A stretch of DNA of 64,000 nt from Cryptomeria japonica (GCF_030272615.1 NC_081409.1:209543190-209607189); one strand, 5' to 3'; positions 10,289 to 23,497 are shown, numbered from the stretch's first letter. Made by a program: numbers and translations. Notes: generated by a model from the letters alone, not told the origin.

Positions 10289-12811
10289 AGAATTCAAATA
10301 AAGTGGTTTCAAAGAGGAAGTCTAGCTTATCCTACAAACTCTAAACAAATTTTGACTCCCTAAAGATTTAACCAGTGGGGAGAGAAAATGTCCACATATT
10401 TTAATACCATCCATTGTCATTTGTTTATGAAAAGAAAATCACAGTGCTAAATTCCGCCTCACTACTTTTTATACATGGTCCATGGCAAATAATTTCTGTT
10501 CACAAATTCTAGACTTGCCACAGATTCTTCCAAGTAGTCCCCACTATTGTTATCATACAGGAAAAATATGTCATACAACCAAAATTAAATGATATATCAC
10601 ACAATCCTTAAGAAACATTGTAACATTGAGTAAATCACCCATTCCTTAACTTGTAAACCAAACTTATATTGTAGCGGTATTCACACAACGATGATATCCT
10701 GCATTCTATCCCACCTGCAGTTTAAAAAAAATATCCTTTTTGACTTGTGAGATATGATCTCAATCCAAGGTACCCAATCCTTATCAATGATGGAAAATAA
10801 TTTCAATTGTAGATATAAATTTAAAAAAAAAAATTAAAAAATGAGTATTTTTGGTTTCAGTTTTTTTTTTTTTTTTAAATATTTCAGATTACACTCAATG
10901 ATCTATCATAGATCATTTCTCTCGATTCTTCTTAAGATTTATAAACACTCATACTATGATTTCAAATGCTTACATAGATCAATTATACAAGTTCCTAACT
11001 TATTAATATATAACATTGTTTTAACACACAAATTCATCTTCCGTGTTAAGGAACGTCTTCTTCTTTGTAATGCTTTGACATAGACAAGACAGTAAATAAT
11101 TTTGACATTATTTTGATAAACATATCCAAGAGAAATTTTAACTTTCAGTGCATAAGAGCAATCAAAAGTAGTTGTAGCCCATTCTTTTATGATATGATTC
11201 TAATTTCTGGATTTGATTGTATAAAAGTTTTTTAATCAACTTTTTGGATCACGCTCCATGATCCATCATCAGGATAAAGAGAGTTGAGAAACATAAAACG
11301 ATAAGTTGCAGACTAGAACCACACATAAAAAGAAGAAAATGGAAGAGAGGAGGAGATGACACGAAATCCATTTTTTTTTAATGTTGAGGAAGAAAGTTCT
11401 ACCTGAATAACTATTTAACTATCTTTATGTAATTTTATTAAATTAAATATTTTATATAGTAGCTTCAAAATATATATGATTTAAAAATTATAAAATAATA
11501 TATAATTTAATAAATAAAATTTGTAATATTATTTTTGTTTATATGTGGTTTTAGATTACTTTTCATACTAAGATTAAAATCATCTTTTACCAAATTTGAA
11601 ATGGTGAATATGAATGTAATTAAAGTAAAATTTAATATTTCTAAAAATAGTTGGTATCTAATAATTTAATGTTTATGTTAGATTTATAGTTTTTTTAAAT
11701 TCTTTTTAATTTAGTAGTTACACATTCAATAATAATTTTTACATCTTATTTATATAAAAAATATATAAAGTATTTATTTTATTTCCATTAAAATATAATC
11801 AGTTATCAAACTCTGTGAAATATTTTTTTGATTGACAACTCCCTTGTCTTTATTATTCCATTTTAACATGTTTTTCTCATATTTTTATCTCTTCTTGAAA
11901 TAAAGTATGTGATGATTATAACACTACTAATGATAAGACATTATAATATCACATGAACACCAAAAATTTTGAAAAATATGGATGAGGTCATATTCACTTA
12001 CATCATGAAGAAATACTTTTATAGTGGGAACTTTTTGGTGCTACAACAATCTCTTATATTCTTAAGCAAAGATGGTTGATTTCTTCCATGAATGTAAGGT
12101 CATAGGTAAATATTATTTGACAACATAGGAAAAATGAGGGCATATACCTAATCCACCTATTCACGTTTCACCTATGATTTAGTATTTTTTTTAGTTTTAT
12201 GATAATAATGGGAAAATCTACATAGAAACAAATCCTTAGTAAGCATAGGTGGTAATATGTCAAAATAATTGGGTAAAGAAGTGTAATGATAAAATTTGTA
12301 TTATGTTATTTTTTATATAATTTTAAGTTTTTTTTGGTGAAATGTATCTGATCTATATATTTAAGATAATATATATCTTAATTTTATGTGAAATTTGGTT
12401 TGTTTATTTAATTTTTGTTGACTTTCAAATGTACATATCTTTATAAATATAATATCTTTTTTATTCATATGTCAACAAAAATATGTATACATTCATTGTA
12501 TTTATTTTGATTGTCATACACACATATATACATTTAAACTTTTTTAGTCACTATACATTTTCATATAGTTCTTAATTTATTCTAAGATGAGTCTATAGTC
12601 ATGAGGATTCTCATGGACATGAATTTATTCAACCCCAATTTAAACTAAAAAGTCCAAAACTTGGTCATTTAGCCCTTTGTATCTTTTCATCACGAAGTAG
12701 ACTAAGTAAATTTGAATGATTTGATATCATTTGCTAGTATATAAAGGCATTCATTATACATTCTATTTATTGCAAAAACCACGTTTCTGTATTCAAATAT
12801 TGAATTCCTTC
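10289..12811. repeat. Tandem unit copy A, first segment
   Basis: AT-rich sequence that aligns with 42250-43860 (copy B) and 48255-50490 (copy C). A well-kept block is CCACAGATTCTTCCAAGTAG at 10518, with counterparts at about 42480 and 48435. It is interrupted at 12812 by the Tat-type element, whose 5 bp target duplication CCTTC is the end of this segment (12807-12811). No open frame here is shared between copies in a way that suggests a protein. Confidence 0.72.
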
Positions 12812-15800
12812 TGTTGGTGCCCAAAACCGCAGATTGGAAAACCCAAAGACTTGCCAACTCCTTAGGAAATCCAATCAGCCTTGGCCAACAAACAAGGATG
12901 GTTGAAAACCAAATCCCTCTGCACTTCAGGCTCTGCAAGACCTAGGCGGGTGTACCCTTCCCTCTCAAGCACAAAAGAGTTATTTAAATGTGGATTTAAG
13001 CCTCTAAGAAAGTTTACACAACTGGCAAATTAGTGTTCTGCAACTATGCTATATCATGTGCTTTAGCTGAATACTTTGAAAACTGAAAATTGAATATGAA
13101 TAAAAATGTATGTTAAAGATATTGTATATTGAAAATGAAATGCTTTTAGGATTCAATGAAATCTGCAAGGATTAGTTCAGATAGGATATGGAAGAATGTT
13201 TCTCTGTAAGGACCTTATGCATACAAATCAAAATCTCAGAAATAAATGACAGACCAGTGCCTCTATCCAGAAATATGCATGATACTTTGTGGACAAATAA
13301 TTTGATTAAACTCTTGAGATAGTTTTCAGGCAACTTGTAACACAAGACTATCAATACAGAGGTTCCATTAAGTGCTATAAGAACATGAAAAAAAAAATCT
13401 TATATTCAATTATAACAACTTGTGGTGGCACATTGTATTAAACCCTTTATCAGATTTATCAAGAGGACAAAATAAAATTCATCAACACAAATGTATACAC
13501 GAATTCTGGAATTGAAACAACGAATCTTGTATATTAATTTATGGAGAGTGAATGCATATGATAGATACACTTACAGATACTCCTTTACACAGTGATTGCT
13601 CAAAATGATACTTCCATTCCTATAGACTTCTCCAATACAGACATCCCATAGCCCCTACTGGCAGCTTGACAGATTGTGAATTGTCCTTCATGACTCTTTT
13701 TTTTTAATTGAAAAAGACTCCCTATAAATACCTGATCCAAAAGACATATGTGAAAGGACACACCCTTTCACATACAAGAGGGAGTTACAGACAGTTGTTT
13801 TTCCAAAGGACACACCCTTTAGTTTACAAGATAATCACATTTGAATCCCTAAAATACCCACTAAATAAAGCTTTAATAATGTTCTTTATAATCTTTCCCT
13901 TTGATAAACTTCCACTTCCACTCTTGAACTCCTTGATATTCCTCGTCACCAAACTTTGATAAAATATCCTGCACACAAACTAAACCAATCAAATTCATTG
14001 GTTTAAAAAATTAATTACTCTCGATTAGGTTTTACTTATGAAAGACTAATAATCCCTTTCCTAATGCAAGATCAATCCTCCTTAATCAAAGTATATCATC
14101 AAGAGGATATTTTGCAAAGTGATTTTTATACTTGGGGCTTTAAAAACATTAACTCATATAATAAAACAAAATATTTACCCAAGTATATATTTCCAAATAA
14201 TAAGAGAAGGTAAAATACTTTATACTAAATAATAATACTTCCCTTGGAAAATGGTAACCATGGATAAATATTCCAACTTTGTAATACCTTTTCATCCTTT
14301 TACGGCAACTTCAATTCTTTTTTACATATTTTATCGTATAGAACATATACTTGCAAAAAACCAATCAAATCATTAACTATATGACATAAATAATTTACCT
14401 TAATAAACATATTCAATTAATTAACTTACGTAAAGTGATATGTATATGGAAAGATCACTTAAATAAATAAATGCTTTTCATCATTTTACTTATGGTAAAA
14501 ATACATTTTCTCCAAAATAATAATAATCATTCTTCATAAAATCAACCCTAATATATAGATATTCCATTTTATTCACTTAGGGTGAAAAATATAAATGATC
14601 AAATGATAATATCAAAATGCTAAAATTTATTAGGTCATCAAATTAAAGAATTAATCATGGTAAAAGAACTTATAAAATATAACTTCCCCTAATATATAGA
14701 TATTCCATTTTATTCACTTAAGCTGAAAAATATAAATGATCAAATGATAATATCAAAACGCTAAAATTTATTAGGTCATCAAATTAAAGAATTAACCATG
14801 GTAAAAGAACTTATAAAATATAACTTCCTTTGTGATAAAATATATCCCTTTATAACCTCTCAAAAGGTAATTTCAAAAGATAATATTGAAAACTATTATT
14901 ATCATATCAAATGTTGTAAACAAGATTTCTTTTACCAAGGTGCTCCTAAAAATCATCAAATTATAATATCAAAACATTAAATTAAATAGGTAATTTCAAA
15001 AGATAATATTGAAAACTACTATTAGCGTACCAAATGTTGTAAACAAGATTTCTTTTACCAAGGTGCTCCTGAAAATCATCAAATTATAATATCAAAACAT
15101 TAAATTAAATTTACCAAGGTGCTCCTAAAAATCATCAAATTATAATATCAAAACATTAAATTAAATTTCTTGAGTAAGGATACTTCCTGTTAATATGCAC
15201 CAAAGAAATATAATTTTTACCTATAGTATCCTGCAAAAAACATAAAAAAAAATCAACTAGCTTGATAGGTCATATGTTCCTATTTCATAGGGATATATTT
15301 AATAAAATCGTTGATAATATTTTCCCCATGGAGAATAAAGCAAATAGAAACTTCTTGGGTAAACATTCAAATAAGGAGATTAAAGATTTGAGAGTGTTTT
15401 TACTTTTACTTGAATAATTTCCAAAGTAACAAGAAAGTTGCTATAATAACCTCTTGAAATTAATTTTACCTTTTAATTTAATAAATCAAAAGCAAATAAT
15501 TAAAACATACCTACCTCCGCTTGATAAAAATACATTACCTTGGCAAATATTCCCCTCTTGCAATAAGAATAGATTTTGAATAATATGCATATGAAAAGAT
15601 TAAAAATCCACTTAAATAAACAAATGCTTTTTATTATCTCCACTTGTGATTTGAAATATTTCACATCTTTGAAATATTTTTCAAAATAAGATCTATTTAT
15701 TAAAAATAATTTATTTAAATCACATATTTCAAAATATATTTCTACATTTCAAGATTACTTTAATAAATTAAAATCTTGTGGAAATATTTGCAAATTATTA

Positions 15801-17139
15801 TCCATAGTAATTTACCCTAATAAACATTTTCAAATAATACAATAGAGCAATTGGTAAAAGGGGAGGGTAGGTATGGGTAGTTAGGAAGGTTGGGTTGAGA
15901 CGTTGAGTGTTCAACTCCCTCTCCCTGCCTTTTTGCAAAATTTTTTCCATGTGTAACATCCTGCACAAAAAAAAAAGAAGAAATATAGTAAGATATACTA
16001 ACAAATCAGAATTTTTATTGAAATGTTGTAGGCCATCACTTTCAAATCTGGGCCATTTTTGAGCTTACGGACACTCCAAAAATATCAAAAATCTTGTAAA
16101 AATGGCCTTCAAGGTAGGGTGGATGGTTTGGGCCTCTATTGAGAGACAAAAATCACCATTTAAAACTCATATTCAAGCCCCAAAAATGGCCTGAATTGCA
16201 AAAACGTGAATCAACTTTTGCTGCTTGTCATCACCCCAATCATTTTCTTGTCAACATCATGTATATATAATACTTCAGCTTGAGCACTCAATAGGTTATT
16301 AAGGAAACATGTAAATGTTGTTTATTAATGAATATATTGTTCATTGTCAACCGGTTGTACAACAATGGCCGCCCTATCGGGGATCGGGAGGGCTCTCAAA
16401 TGCCTATGCCGATACTCAATGGCTTTTACTCATCGGGCCCCAATGTATCCCAATCATTTATTTAAAAAAATGATTTAATATTTCACCTTTTGAGATAAAT
16501 TTTTTTTACTTCCTTCAACCAACTATAAAGTATTTGATCATTTGATTTGATCAAACGTAAAATCTTTTATTTCTTTTTTGTAATAATCATGCACATTATA
16601 CAAGCTCAAAAATAGTGTTAGTTTTAAAAGCATCATATAATTTCATGTAACACAAATAATTTAAATACTATAATATTAATTGGAGGAAAAATAAAATATT
16701 CAAAATTAAAAACTTCCTAATTAATATTATACTCAAGGAAAATATAATCATTTTGACAAAATTTTGAAATTGTATATTGCAAATTTGAAGAAATTGTATT
16801 TAGATTAGCCTCATAAAACATATCAAACGATATCGTATGAATTTGAAATTTGAAATTTGAAACATAGGTCCTCATATATACATAAATACAAAGGAATAAT
16901 TAATTTGACATAACAAAGTTGAGATGAGAGGAAGTTATGGTTCAAAAAGGCGTACCTGGCTTGATTCCGTATTTGCAACCATATACATACCTGGAAATCG
17001 ACCACCTTGTTCATGCATCAAAATTAGTTGCAGGGAACTCAAAGTGGAATAGATACTTGATCTAAATAATTGCAGAGAGAGATTTGCTTCCTAGTATGAA
17101 TCTGGAACCTTAAAAATTAAAATTTTTAAGGGTCCAACA
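12812..17139 (-). repeat. 3' LTR (left) of the Tat-type element
   Basis: At 4328 bp this is an unusually long LTR. It aligns end to end with 24988-28909 but carries extra tandem duplications that the partner lacks: a ~144 bp repeat at about 14545-14830, a ~122 bp repeat with a partial third copy at about 14860-15170, and an extra ~300 bp stretch at 15240-15535. Small open frames such as 13708-13959 recur in the other LTR only because the LTRs are copies. No protein is recognisable. Confidence 0.9.
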
Positions 17140-17185
17140 GTGGCTCTTTCTGGGGACGTATGCTCCTTGTGAGCATAGCGAGATC

Positions 17186-18258
17186 TCAGTTATCTTTGGA
17201 GAAGCAGGCCATTAGATAGCACCCCTTTTGTAGGTTCCTCAATAAAATTGGATGGCCCGAGGCCCCTAAAAGAAATGATGATATTCCCTTTCCTTTGTCA
17301 AATACCTGATTTTGGTCATGCAGTAATATGCACCTTCTGAAAACACTATTTTCTTTACCACTCCCACTTCTTGATATATTGTTTCTTTTCCTGCTATAAA
17401 ACTTTTTTCCAATATATTTAATTAACTTCCTTGTTATTTGGGTTAAAATGTGATACACATAATCTCTTTCATCCTCTTGTATCAACCTTAATTGAAATAA
17501 ATTATATCTTAATAGTATTTTACCCTTATTCTTATATTCCTTTTCTTCCTGAAAATTTTTGAAATCTCTTTTGTCATATGTGAATTTCAGAACACCATTC
17601 AAAATTCCCATTTTTATATTCTGCAACATTCATTTGAGGGAAAATACTTGGTAAAATTTTTTCCTTTCCCTTTTCTTGCAAAGGATTCATGCCTCCCAAT
17701 GAAATGTCTAAATTAGGATTAACACAACCTATGTTGCAAATTTAAAAAAATTTATTCCTTTGGGATTATGTTCCATATAGTTTGTTTTTACTGTATCCTC
17801 ATTTTTGAAAAATATTTCACTTTTCTCAAATAACAGATTAGGGAACTCATCACATATGACTTTACTATAATGTAAAAATAAATTATACCATCTTTAAACA
17901 TATTTTCTTTTTCCTCGTGTTTTGGAAATAACTTATCCTTTTCCCATAAAAACTTAGGGCGTGTATCGTTGGCGATATTTGGCAAAAATACTATTTCCTT
18001 TTGCCCTAAAAATTTATCATATAATATTTCTGCAACATCATCATTTGGTATATTTTATCTTGTGTCCTCTTCAAACAATGAATTTGAAAACATAGAATAT
18101 ATATGCATAACCTCATGAAAACCCTTTTCTGGTTTATTGCACAAAAAATCATCTAATAAATCACAATGCATACCTTCATAAAAATTTTCTTGAGAGTAAT
18201 CTTCATATGTTTCAGAGAGAATTAAAAGATGATTCACTCTGGAAATATAATTCTTCAT
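17186..18258 (-). pseudogene. Unrecognised coding-like tail downstream of integrase
   Basis: Three minus-strand open pieces (18055-18258, 17788-17985, 17186-17629) lie between the integrase end and the 3' LTR. Their translations are lysine, asparagine and acid rich (for example YEDYSQENFYEGMHCDLL, PEKGFHEVMHIYSMFSNSLFEEDTR), with amphipathic rather than random composition. I do not recognise a domain. Tat-branch elements often carry extra open frames, usually of unknown role, near this place, so this may be a decayed additional gene; a simple 3' untranslated region is the alternative. Confidence 0.4.
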
Positions 18259-18363
18259 ACTTCCTAGAAATATGATACAAAAGATACTCCCTGTTTACAC
18301 ATAGAAGAAATGCTTCAGATATTGAGTGTGAATGGAGAACTCCTCAACTCGCCCACTAGTGTC

Positions 18364-19330
18364 CTACAAAAAGTAAAAATTTTCTCCATTCTTATTAGAA
18401 ATAATATAAGGTCCCAGCCATAAGGCATCAAACTTGCCATGCTTTCCTTTATCCTGATCCTTAGCGTTCCACTTCAGCATCCACTCTCCTTCCTTAAATG
18501 ACCGATCACTAGATTTTTTGTCATGAAGCCTTTTAACTTTCTGTTGTCTTTGCAAATTCCTTTCTAGAGCTTCTCTTCTACATTCATCCAACTCAGCAAG
18601 CTGCATAAATCAATCATTCATGAAATTCACCTCCTTTGGATCATTCTTTGAAACAAATTTGTACACTGGCAATAAGTTGTTCAATGGTAACCTGGCTTCT
18701 TTACCGTACACTAATTCATAAGGAGCAAAACCAGTGGATTTTTTAATTGTAATTCTATTAGCCCACACAGCCAGACTTAATTTGGAATCCCAAGCTCTTT
18801 TGTTTTCCCCTAGCATTCTTTTTATGATCTTCAGCAAATTTTTATTACTAGACTCTGCTTGTCCATTTCCTTGGGGATGATAGGGTGATGAGTATGATAG
18901 ACTAATCCCATAAGATTCGCAGAAATTCACAAATTCTTTTGATCTAAAGCACATACTGTTATCCACATGATCTTATGAGGAAATCCAAACTTGGCCAAAA
19001 TGTTTTCCAGAATAAACTTTGAGACCACCTTGCTATTAGCCTGCCTTGTGGGAATTGCCTCCACCCACTTAGTAAAGTAATCTGTTGCAACAAGAATCCA
19101 CCCATGTCCACCACTAGACTTGTTAGCTATTTCTCCAATAAAATCAATGCCCCACATTTGGAAAGGCTCTTCTGCATTCACAGGTCTGAGAGGAATGGCC
19201 CCATTGTACTTGAGTTTGCCTGAGAACTTCTGACAAGCCTCACATTTTCAGACATATGTGTGACAATCCTTGAAGATTCTTGGCCAGTAATACCGTACAT
19301 TTAAAATCTTGTGGGCTGTTGTTTTTGCTG
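18364..19330 (-). pseudogene. Integrase of the 16.1 kb Tat-type element
   Basis: Minus-strand order: zinc-binding region (DGVYGGHFSAKTTAHKIL, then KCEACQKF across a stop near 19245), catalytic core with the first aspartate in MWGIDFIGEI (about 19150), the second in a shifted frame at about 18960, and glutamate in YHPQGNGQAESSNK (about 18850), and the C-terminal module GKFDALWLGPYIISN (about 18420). Open pieces are 18927-19181, 18610-18966 and 18364-18606, linked by one frameshift and one stop. All landmarks are gypsy integrase; no chromodomain is visible, as expected for Tat-type elements. Confidence 0.9.
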
Positions 19331-19802
19331 AGAAGTGTCCTCCATAGACTCCATCATGTAAATCTTTCAATACCATTGGTGTCTGCACAACATCCAGACA
19401 AAACAACAGAACACCATCTCTATTCCTCCAATACAAGTCTCCTTTGATAAGCACATATCTACATGATTGTAACTTTAGGGTTCTTTTTTTATTATCATTA
19501 AAACTATTTGGACATTTTAAATGTTTTAAATAATACACAATGTCAGTATACCAAGGGCATTTTTGGATACTCATCTCTGCATCTTCCATTTCTACTTGAT
19601 TTATCTGAATTGCATCCAAGTTAGATTCTACAATAAGTCTAGCCAGACCTTGCCTTCTTACCAGTTTGGTAATCTGGATATCTATGTTGAATTCTTGGAT
19701 TTGATTAATCCATCTGCATCTCTTTCCTATTGTTTCTGTTTGTCTAAAAATATCCTTAACAACAGCGTTAGGCACATATGCAACAACAGTGGCTCCTACC
19801 AA
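19248..19802 (-). pseudogene. End of gypsy RNase H, connection and integrase zinc region
   Basis: The open piece begins within the gypsy-type RNase H (VGATVVAYVPNAVVKDIF) and reads through the conserved connection RWINQIQEFNIDIQITKLVRRQGLARL, which in Tat-type elements follows RNase H. It ends with the histidine pair of the integrase zinc finger. The RNase H N-terminal half lies in 19836-20170 but is broken by many stops. It joins RT to integrase in the polyprotein. Confidence 0.8.
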
Positions 19803-19835
19803 ATAAGGTCTAAAAGATTTTACTACTTTAACTAG

Positions 19836-20173
19836 AGCATAAGCCTATTTTTCATTAATGTCATAATTCAATTCTTAAGATTGTAAAGACTTACTGAAAA
19901 ATGCTATTGGCTGTTCATGACCTTCTTCATTTTTCTACAACATAACAACAACAATAGTATGGTAAGATGCAAATGAGAATACCTGGAATGGCTTGGAAAA
20001 TTCAGGTGACTTAAGGACTGGGGCCTCCTTAATTGCTCTTTTGATGTTCACAAAAGCCTTAATCACCTCATTTGTCCATTTGTCCATTTGACCTCTGACC
20101 CCTTCTTTAGCATTTTGGCTATGGGTTTAACAATTTCAGCAAAATTCGATACAAACCTTCTCACAAAATTAAT
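19836..20173 (-). pseudogene. Gypsy-type RNase H, heavily decayed N-terminal half
   Basis: Minus-strand reading directly after RT gives NFVRRFVSNFAEIVKPIAKML, the standard RT-RNase H linker, then shifted-frame traces of the RNase H core (an FSFAS stretch, EQPIAFFSK, and LNYDINEKQAYA-like sequence). It contains at least six stops and shifts. I infer the domain from position and these traces. Confidence 0.6.
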
Positions 20174-21148
20174 CTAACCAAAAAAGGATTGAATAGCTTT
20201 GACCGTCTTTGGAATCTGTATTTTATCTATAGCTGCTACCCTCTCAGGATAAATCCTTACACCATCCTTATATACGATATGACCTAATAGCTTCCCTTTA
20301 GTAACACCAAAATAACATTTTTTAGGATTGAGAGAAATACCATACTCCAATGCTCTTATGAATATCTTCTCCAGGTCGTTGCAGTGATCCTCTGCTTTCT
20401 TCGAGTATGCAGTCATATCATCTTGGTATATTGCTAAGATGAGATCAATAAATCCTTCAAAGGCAACATCCATGGCCCTCTGGAAAGTGGGTCCTGCATT
20501 TGTTAGTCCAAAGGCATTCTTGCATATACCCCATGGGGTAGTAAAAGCAGTTTTATATTTTTCAGATTCTTTAACTTTGACCTGATTGTAACTGGAAAAC
20601 CCATCCATCATGGACAATAATTCATTACTAGTAACTTTTCGCAACAAAGCTTCCATATTAGGCAAGGCATAATTATCTTTTAATGAAGATACATTTAGAT
20701 TCCTAAAAACCACACACAATCTAATATCTCCATTTTTCTTCCTAATTGGTACCAGATTTGACACCCATGTTGAGTGTCTTATTGGTTCAATAATACCTGC
20801 ATTTTGCATCTTCATCAATTCTTCCTTCATCTTTGGAGCCAAAGTGGGATTTATAGGTCTCTGCTTCTGCCTAAAAGGTTTTGCGTCTAGTTTCAGTGGT
20901 ATCTCATGTTGGAATAGATCTTCTCTATATGCCTTCAAATCATCATAGGACCATGCAAAAACATGTCTATACTTTCTTAACAAATTTATTGATGCAGTCC
21001 TAATCTTAGGGGTAAGTTTTTTACCAATAAAGACTTCCCTTGGGTTGCTTTCACTTCCCAAATTTATCTTCTCAACGTCTTCACATGCTCCTGAAACTTG
21101 GTCTGAAATTAGCCATGTCCTTATCATCAAACATCCTCTCAAACTCAA
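20174..21148 (-). pseudogene. Reverse transcriptase of the 16.1 kb Tat-type element (open 324-codon fragment)
   Basis: The fragment holds nearly the whole RT. It opens with KYRHVFAWSYDDLKAY, followed by MQNAGIIEPIRHSTWVSNLVPIRKKNGDIRLC, VVFRNLN (family consensus VDFRNLN), the motif A sequence LLSMMDGFSSYNQV with the catalytic aspartate, FGLTNAGPTFQRAMD, the active-site box IYQDDMTAYS with both aspartates, and LGHIVYKDGV. It copies element RNA to DNA. The core residues survive, but adjoining frames are broken on both sides. Confidence 0.92.
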
Positions 21149-21191
21149 CCAGCCCTTTTGGAATTTTGTTAGTCTTCAACTACAAGATTTC

Positions 21192-22136
21192 CTACCCCAA
21201 TATAGTTTTCTTTCCATTTTCCTCTTCAACAAGCCCATTCCAATCAATTTTCTGATCCTCATAGCTTCCTTCACAGAACAAGAAATTCAGGATGTCCTTG
21301 TCATCATTGAAAATCTGCCAACTCTTCACATTATCAGGAATTGTAGGCCTAGTCTTGATCTCAACTTGAGAAATGTCATCAAAAGGAATATCATTATGCT
21401 TAATAGCCAAGTTAGCCATAAAATCTGCAATAATATTGTTAGACCTTTCTGTGTAATTAATAGAGAAAGCATCAAGAAATTCAATTGAATCCCACACTTC
21501 ATTTCTATAATTTCTTAATTTTTCATTTTTAGCAATAAATTTTCCTCTTACTTGCTGAACTACAAGTTCTAAATCACCATAAGCCATTAATAATTTTATA
21601 CCATGCTTGTTTGCAATTTTAAGGCCTAATAATAAAGCTTCATATTCAGCAACATTGTTTGTACATTCAAATGCAAGCAGAAAAGAATATTTAAATGTTT
21701 TTCCATTTGGTGAAATGAAAACTACACCCGCTCCATTTCCTTCCTTACTGCATGCACCATCAAAATGCATTTTTAATAAGAGATCTTTATCCCTTTTAAC
21801 TGCTCTTTCTAAAATTGAAACATTACAAGGTTTAGATATACTCACCTGGAAGTTGTCCATGTCTGTATGGTAGAAACATGTCATCTCCTTTGGATCAACT
21901 TCTTCAATAAGGTATGGTGATCTAGGCTCCCGGTTGATTCTCACCTCTGCTCCTTTCACAGGTATAGTGGCATAAGATAGATCCAGCTGAACATGTCCCC
22001 CAACCAGATTGGACCATTGATGGGACAACAACATTCCATAATTTGCTGGGACTTGGACCACCGTGATGTTTGTTTTGTATGTGGTATCAGGGCAAGCTAG
22101 AAACTTGAACTCCACATCTTTCATAATTCCCACCAC
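21192..22136 (-). pseudogene. Protease C-terminus fused to an archaeal-type RNase H, upstream of RT
   Basis: The first ~90 residues are the end of the aspartic protease (VQVPANYGMLLSHQWS, QLDLSYATIP). Then comes a complete RNase H of the archaeal type (about 21400-21775): MHFDGACSKEGNGAG (first D), NNVAEYEALLLGLK (E), YGDLELVVQQVRG (second D) and ERSNNIIADFMANLAI (last D), so all four acidic residues remain. This is the second RNase H of Tat-type elements. Here it sits before RT, whereas the element at 52094 has it after the gypsy RNase H. I recall similar PR-aRNH-RT layouts in other plant gypsy proteins. Confidence 0.88.
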
Positions 22137-22300
22137 AAGTACTGATCTATTGTCCGTGGCATAACACTTCCCATATGGAGTGTCAACCTACATGCCACGT
22201 TTTGTCATGGCATCCTCTGGCATAATGTTCACCACAACCCCTGAGTCTATCATACAGTTCTTCACCATTTTGTTATTTATCAATAATGTCAGATAAAAAG
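22137..22300 (-). pseudogene. Aspartic protease active-site region
   Basis: In minus-strand translation the motif NCMIDSGVVVNIMPEDAM lies at about 22263-22210, with the catalytic DSG near 22245-22239. A stop near 22190 (RGM*VDTPYGK) separates it from the protease C-terminus at 21192-22136. The variant IDSGVVVNIMP matches the 'D-S/N-G...N-x-M/C' type typical of Tat-type proteases. Confidence 0.8.
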
Positions 22301-22568
22301 GATCTCCCTGATTCAGATTCTTAGTAATAGATGTTCCTAAATATACCACTGGAGGATCATTTTTAGTTTTAGAAACATCCTTACTATTATCACTAGCACT
22401 AGATATAATTTATAAGGTCTCCCCTTTGTATTCAGGATACTTCATTACTTCTAACAGAGGCATAGAAATTTTTAACTGTGACAAAGCTTGTGACATGAAG
22501 GTTCCAAAAGTTGAGGACTTACTGATTTGCTTTTTATCAGTAGGCTTGACCAATTTTGGTGCATCAAT

Positions 22569-22799
22569 CTACTTTGCTGGTTCAACCATGGTCTCCTTTG
22601 CCTTTTTGCTTTCAGCCTCCTTGTTCACTTCTGCAAAGATACCTGCAGGCTTTCCTTGCTCATCATTCACTGTTCTGTTTCTCAACTGGTAGTTACTTTT
22701 AGCCTGAGCTATAGCAGCAACTGTGAACGCCCTCTTTTCCTCTTCTGACAGGTTCCTTAAGAGTGTATCTGTTTCTTTGCTCTGGAACAACTCCCTCAA
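22569..22799 (-). pseudogene. Gag-protease linker fragment
   Basis: The open 76-codon piece (LRELFQSKETDTLLRNLSEEEKRAFTVAAIAQAKSNY) lies between the Gag zinc-finger region and the protease. It is charged, probably helical, and in the order expected for the polyprotein. I recognise no separate domain. Confidence 0.6.
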
Positions 22800-22880
22800 T
22801 GCTACATTGTCATCCTCATCATCTGTGAAGACTTGCTAAACACTTTACTGTTGATTGTACCTCATCCTATGCATATACGA

Positions 22881-23327
22881 TTAATACTCTCCTTCTGAAT
22901 AATCTTCATCTTTACCCCACATAGGTTCAGATGATAACACATTGACAGTGGGTTGATATTCATCTTCCTCAGGCTGATTTTCATTCAAACTCAATGCAAT
23001 CATGCACTGTTCTTTAGAATGGGGAAGATTACATACATTACACCAAGGGAAATCCTCAACAAGATTATTTGCCTTTTTTAGTGGTTCAAGAGTCTCTTTA
23101 TTTATGCTTGGCTTAACCGGCTTACCATCCTTCCAAGATGTGTTGTATGGCATGTCATGGAGCCTGGGCCTATTTAAATTTGTAGGCCTATTGTTTCTAT
23201 ATGACTGAGGCTTCTCATTCTGATTCTGTTTGTCTTTCAAACCTTTGAGCATGTCCATGATTTGACCAAAATCATCCCTTTTAGGGGCCCGTGGATTGTA
23301 CAATTTAGGGTCTTCCCTTTTTCCCAC
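22881..23327 (-). pseudogene. Gag C-terminus with a CX2CX3HX4C knuckle
   Basis: The piece is rich in Asn, Gln, Lys and Pro, with the segment FPWCNVCNLPHSKEQC near 23055-23010. Its Cys/His spacing (CX2CX3HX4C) is one residue shorter than the usual CCHC knuckle. This would be the nucleic-acid-binding part of Gag. It is followed by an acidic tail (EDEDYSEGEY) and a stop. Confidence 0.72.
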
Positions 23328-23497
23328 TCTTCTAGCAGCCTTTCTATTATTTTCTATTGTACTGGCTGCTTTCTAGGCTTGTTGCAGTGTGGCAGCTTTA
23401 TGAGATAAAATCTCATTGTGTGTTTTACTGTCAAATGCACTTATATAAAAGTTAATCAAGAAAGAATCAACAGGTCTAATATCTCGAGGAATTTTAT

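Noticed and set aside
13708-13959. Small open frame conserved at 25802-26053 (and 14798-14980 with 26759-26941)
   Set aside because: The pairs are identical because they lie in the two LTRs of one element; that is not evidence for a protein.
16261-16275. TATATAATA as the promoter of the 16.1 kb element
   Set aside because: It reads on the plus strand in a minus-strand element within an AT-rich LTR; many equal matches occur by chance.
17186-18258. Envelope-like gene
   Set aside because: No signal peptide, cleavage site or membrane-spanning segment is visible in the broken frames.
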